Shown piece by piece: positions 11,632-14,320 of a DNA stretch of 14,320 bases. A program made the position numbers and the translations under genes. The stretch comes from Treponema sp. UBA1793 (GTDB lineage: Bacteria; Spirochaetota; Spirochaetia; Treponematales; Treponemataceae): the NCBI GenBank assembly GCA_002314445.1, contig DCFX01000021.1, positions 1 to 14,320 of the forward strand, read 5' to 3'. The notes under the pieces are model-generated. The model did no database searches and was not told the origin of the DNA. It saw nothing but the letters and a program-made list of their open reading frames with translations. Within the stretch, counting starts at the first letter, position 1; each line of letters begins with the position of its first letter.

Positions 11632-14320
11632 TTACTCCATTGGGGTGAATGTTTTGTAGTGATTTGTCGTATAGTACGACTGGCCGTCACTACCAGTCAC
11701 GATTCTTTCAGCACCCCGGTTTACCCCTTTCTGGTAAGGGTTCACATCCCACTCTTTGTACGTAACAGAATTTCCCGCTGCATCAGTTTTCGGTAAAACT
11801 TGACCACCAGCTCTCCCGTCATTAGTAAAATTTGAACCACCTTTAAACCCTCTAGGAGCTTTTCCTGTATCTTTGATTATTTTTAAAGTGTCGCTGAACT
11901 TATTTGTCCCACTTCCCGGATTAGGCACAACACTCTCACCTAATTCTCCTGCTGTTGCTCCTGCACCCGGCGCAGGACCTCTGCCCGGAGCTGCTCCAGT
12001 TCTTCCCCCTCCTGCAAGGAATGAGGCTGCTGCACCCTGCAGCTGCTGATCATATTCCCTCGCATAGTTCGGATCAACTAATGCATGCGCACTGTTCTCT
12101 ATTGCCCTCCCGGATACAAGACCTCCATCCGGTAACCGTTCCAAAGCATTTCCGTCTCCAAGAATTGCATTCGCTAAATCCTTTTCTATGTAATTCCTTG
12201 GTTCTGTCGGATCTCGTCCCTGAAGTTCTTTCGCAGAACTGTTTGCGTATGTTTCTACTACCCGCGTCTGCCCGTCCGCTGTTCGTCTGACGGTAAAGCG
12301 TCTTCCTCCTGATGCCTCTGATACTATTTCAATGTGCCCGTCTGGGTCTACAGATACCAGCGGGTTATTTCCGCAGTACTCATACCAGTTGCTTCCGTCC
12401 CTGGCCGGGTCTTCTGTTACAAATCTCCCTAATTCCGCATCATACCACCGCGCATTGAAATAATACAGTCCAGTATCGCTGTCTACCTGCTTACCTGTAA
12501 ACGACGCTTTGAAACTTACTGTTCCGTTCTCATGTACCAGCTTACCATATGCTTCGTAGCTCGCATCCCAGACCATAGTTCCAGACGCATCGGTGATTGT
12601 CTCCGTCGTGCCCAGATGGTCCGTGTGGTGATAGTATGTGCTGCTGTTTTCTGCCTCTGTCCTCACTTCAGCCCATATCGTTGAGTTGGCGTAGACGTAC
12701 TTCTCCTGTGTACTTCCGTCATCACTCCACAGTAATTCTCCCTTCTGACCGTACTGATAGTACGTCACACCGCTGTCTTTGACGCTCTCCACGCGCAGTC
12801 CGCGGATATCGTATGCATAAGAAACAATTGCTTTCAGTCCGTCCGTTCCTGCTGCAGACTTCTTTACGGAAATCAGTCTGTTGGATAAATCATACCCGTA
12901 CTCCCACAGTTCGCCTTTGTCTGCAGCCCAGTCATAACTGCTTCCGTTCCACGTCCCGTCCGTTCCGCGGGAAAGCATGTTACCGTTCTTATCGTAGTTG
13001 AACTGCCATGTTCCGCGGGTCTTTATGAGGTCGCTGTTCGCATAATACGCAAGCGTTATGTTTCCTGTGGATGATCCGCCTTCGTATTTAGTCTCTGTTA
13101 ATCTGTTTCCTCTCGCGTCGAACGTCCATGATATATCTTCACCGTCCGCGCTGTAGTACACTTCCACCAGCTGCGCAGGCGTTCCGCCCACGGTCGAGTT
13201 GTCTATCGGTTTGTATGCTTTATCGCGTTCATCATAAGTGCTGTGAACTTTAAGGTACTGCGCTTCCACCGGTTCGGCAAATAACAGGGTCGTTCCTTCT
13301 CTGTCCGGCACGAACGTGATATCAGGTACCTTTTTCCAGGTGCCGTCTGTCCCGTCGCTGCTTGCATAAACTTCTACCGTTCTTTTGTTCAGCCTGCTGC
13401 TTTTGCCTGTAAGCTCTATCTTATTAATCTTCCGCTCTGCAAGCAGGTTCATGCCGACGCTTGATGCGTAGTAGTCGAACTTTACCGTGCTGTCTGCAAG
13501 GCTGATGTCCAGTGCCTTCCTGCCGCCGACGTCGCTGTATGCTGCTCCGTATTGGGCGGCAGTTTTACTTGATATATCTACGGGGTTTCCGTCCTGTTCC
13601 TGAACGAGTCTGTTCAGGCTGTCGTAGTAATAGGTATTAGAATACCCGTCTTTTGATATTCCTGTTATGTTTCCACGTGCATCCCAGGTGAGCATTCTCG
13701 TTGCTTTTCCGTCCACGTTCCAGCCGTAGCCGTCGAGCATGTTCGTTCCTGTATTCCAGTTTTCTGTCCGACTGGTACCGTCTGCTGCTGAGAGGGAGTT
13801 CAGGTGTCCGGCGTTATCGTACCGGCCGTCCGATGCGTATCCTTCTATGCCTGTCAATTGTCCCAGTCCGTTGTATGCATAACTTACACGTACACTGTCA
13901 GGGTAACTCACTGTCAGCGGCCGCATTCCTTTGTCGTATGTGTATGCTGTCGCAAGTGTCTTACCACCGGCTGTCGTCGCATACGTCGTTACTGCGTCCC
14001 ATGCGTTCGGAGTATACGCTCCGTTCCCGTAGTTTATGTATGTTGCCGTTCCGTTGTCCGAGGCGGCATTCATGAATCCGCCTTCGTCATAACTCCAGCT
14101 TTTTGTGTTTACTGTCGTGCCGTTCGTCTTTGTTTCGACTGTTTCATGTCCTGCCTTGTCGTAAATCTTTTCTGTGACAGTCCCATCCGGATCCGTTACT
14201 TTTACAGCCAGTCCGCGCCTGTCGTATTCGTATGTCCAGTTTTGACCCGCGTTGTTTTCTTCTGCGGTCACCTGGCTCCATTCGTTGTACGTCCGCTTCC
14301 ACGTCTGGCTCCCGCTCCCG
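11632..14320 (-). CDS. RHS polymorphic toxin with barnase-like ribonuclease tip (5' end outside window)
   Basis: The frame is open to the right window edge, so the N-terminus is missing; residue numbers here count from an internal GTG at 14271. In order: YD/RHS repeats (1-240), a discoidin-like (F5/8 type C) insertion (about 245-350; EVYASSDGTDGTWKKVPDI, QYLKVHSTYDERD), more RHS repeats, the RHS-associated core (about 540-637; YYHHTDHLGTTETI, GLYYFNARWYDAELGRFVTE) ending at VDPDGH, then a variable linker with a Gly/Pro/Ala-rich piece. Residues ~785-879 are a barnase/RNase N1-T1-type ribonuclease: GFKGGSNFTNDGRAGG, KEWDVNPYQKGVNRGAERIV, NHYKTF. Glu840, Arg852, Arg856 and His871 align with barnase Glu73, Arg83, Arg87 and His102 with matching spacing. 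The RHS shell would carry the RNase into a neighbouring cell. Likely the expressed copy of the array. Confidence 0.92.
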   Translation of the reverse strand, partial: GSGSQTWKRTYNEWSQVTAEENNAGQNWTYEYDRRGLAVKVTDPDGTVTEKIYDKAGHETVETKTNGTTVNTKSWSYDEGGFMNAASDNGTATYINYGNGAYTPNAWDAVTTYATTAGGKTLATAYTYDKGMRPLTVSYPDSVRVSYAYNGLGQLTGIEGYASDGRYDNAGHLNSLSAADGTSRTENWNTGTNMLDGYGWNVDGKATRMLTWDARGNITGISKDGYSNTYYYDSLNRLVQEQDGNPVDISSKTAAQYGAAYSDVGGRKALDISLADSTVKFDYYASSVGMNLLAERKINKIELTGKSSRLNKRTVEVYASSDGTDGTWKKVPDITFVPDREGTTLLFAEPVEAQYLKVHSTYDERDKAYKPIDNSTVGGTPAQLVEVYYSADGEDISWTFDARGNRLTETKYEGGSSTGNITLAYYANSDLIKTRGTWQFNYDKNGNMLSRGTDGTWNGSSYDWAADKGELWEYGYDLSNRLISVKKSAAGTDGLKAIVSYAYDIRGLRVESVKDSGVTYYQYGQKGELLWSDDGSTQEKYVYANSTIWAEVRTEAENSSTYYHHTDHLGTTETITDASGTMVWDASYEAYGKLVHENGTVSFKASFTGKQVDSDTGLYYFNARWYDAELGRFVTEDPARDGSNWYEYCGNNPLVSVDPDGHIEIVSEASGGRRFTVRRTADGQTRVVETYANSSAKELQGRDPTEPRNYIEKDLANAILGDGNALERLPDGGLVSGRAIENSAHALVDPNYAREYDQQLQGAAASFLAGGGRTGAAPGRGPAPGAGATAGELGESVVPNPGSGTNKFSDTLKIIKDTGKAPRGFKGGSNFTNDGRAGGQVLPKTDAAGNSVTYKEWDVNPYQKGVNRGAERIVTGSDGQSYYTTNHYKTFTPME

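Overview
The window looks like an accessory region from a spirochaete, most likely a host-associated Treponema. This rests on my recall of similar RHS backbones, DUF4143 ATPases and in-frame hairpin repeats in that genus, and it is an inference. The left third carries ordinary, fairly AT-rich metabolic and regulatory genes. The right two thirds are a decaying array of RHS polymorphic-toxin cassettes, almost all on the minus strand, in which GC-richer, near-repeated RHS backbone DNA alternates with AT-rich, unrelated toxin tips and immunity genes.

Left part (1-3671): the 3' end of a DUF4143-type ATPase (+). Then a two-gene minus-strand operon, sugar phosphate isomerase/epimerase followed by a Gfo/Idh/MocA oxidoreductase, probably for catabolism of a sugar or polyol derivative. 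A divergent AraC-family regulator (+) shares a 137-bp control region with this operon and probably controls it.

Middle (3666-5340): RHS debris. A short RHS fragment begins exactly at the araC stop codon. It is followed by a hairpin-rich repeat, a fragment of a duplicated immunity gene, an intact hicAB toxin-antitoxin operon on the plus strand with its own promoter and terminator, and a second RHS fragment with an internal deletion that ends in another copy of the repeat.

Right part (5490-14320), read on the minus strand from the right edge: (i) the 3' part of a large RHS gene ending in a barnase-like ribonuclease, with its barstar-like immunity gene 3 bp downstream; (ii) an RHS cassette whose toxin module is cut off by an in-frame amber codon, plus an AT-rich immunity gene overlapping the toxin by 11 bp; (iii) an RHS cassette with a putative papain/C39-like cysteine-peptidase tip and an immunity protein with a signal peptide; (iv) a toxin-tip fragment without RHS backbone and a four-helix membrane immunity protein; (v) a 21-codon toxin-tip remnant and a frameshifted SUKH (SMI1/KNR4) immunity gene.

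The main idea: apart from the leading gene, which enters the window already open, each RHS-backbone copy begins abruptly at a ~160-bp repeat with two or three hairpins. In three of four copies this repeat is open in the same frame as the RHS code, and two of those cassettes have no usable start codon before their RHS part. This is the expected form of a silent toxin-tip library in which shared RHS core DNA would allow recombination into the expressed gene. The repeated hairpin boundary element is the least familiar part and the best candidate for something undescribed. Immunity genes persist where their toxins have decayed, consistent with selection for protection against sibling toxins.
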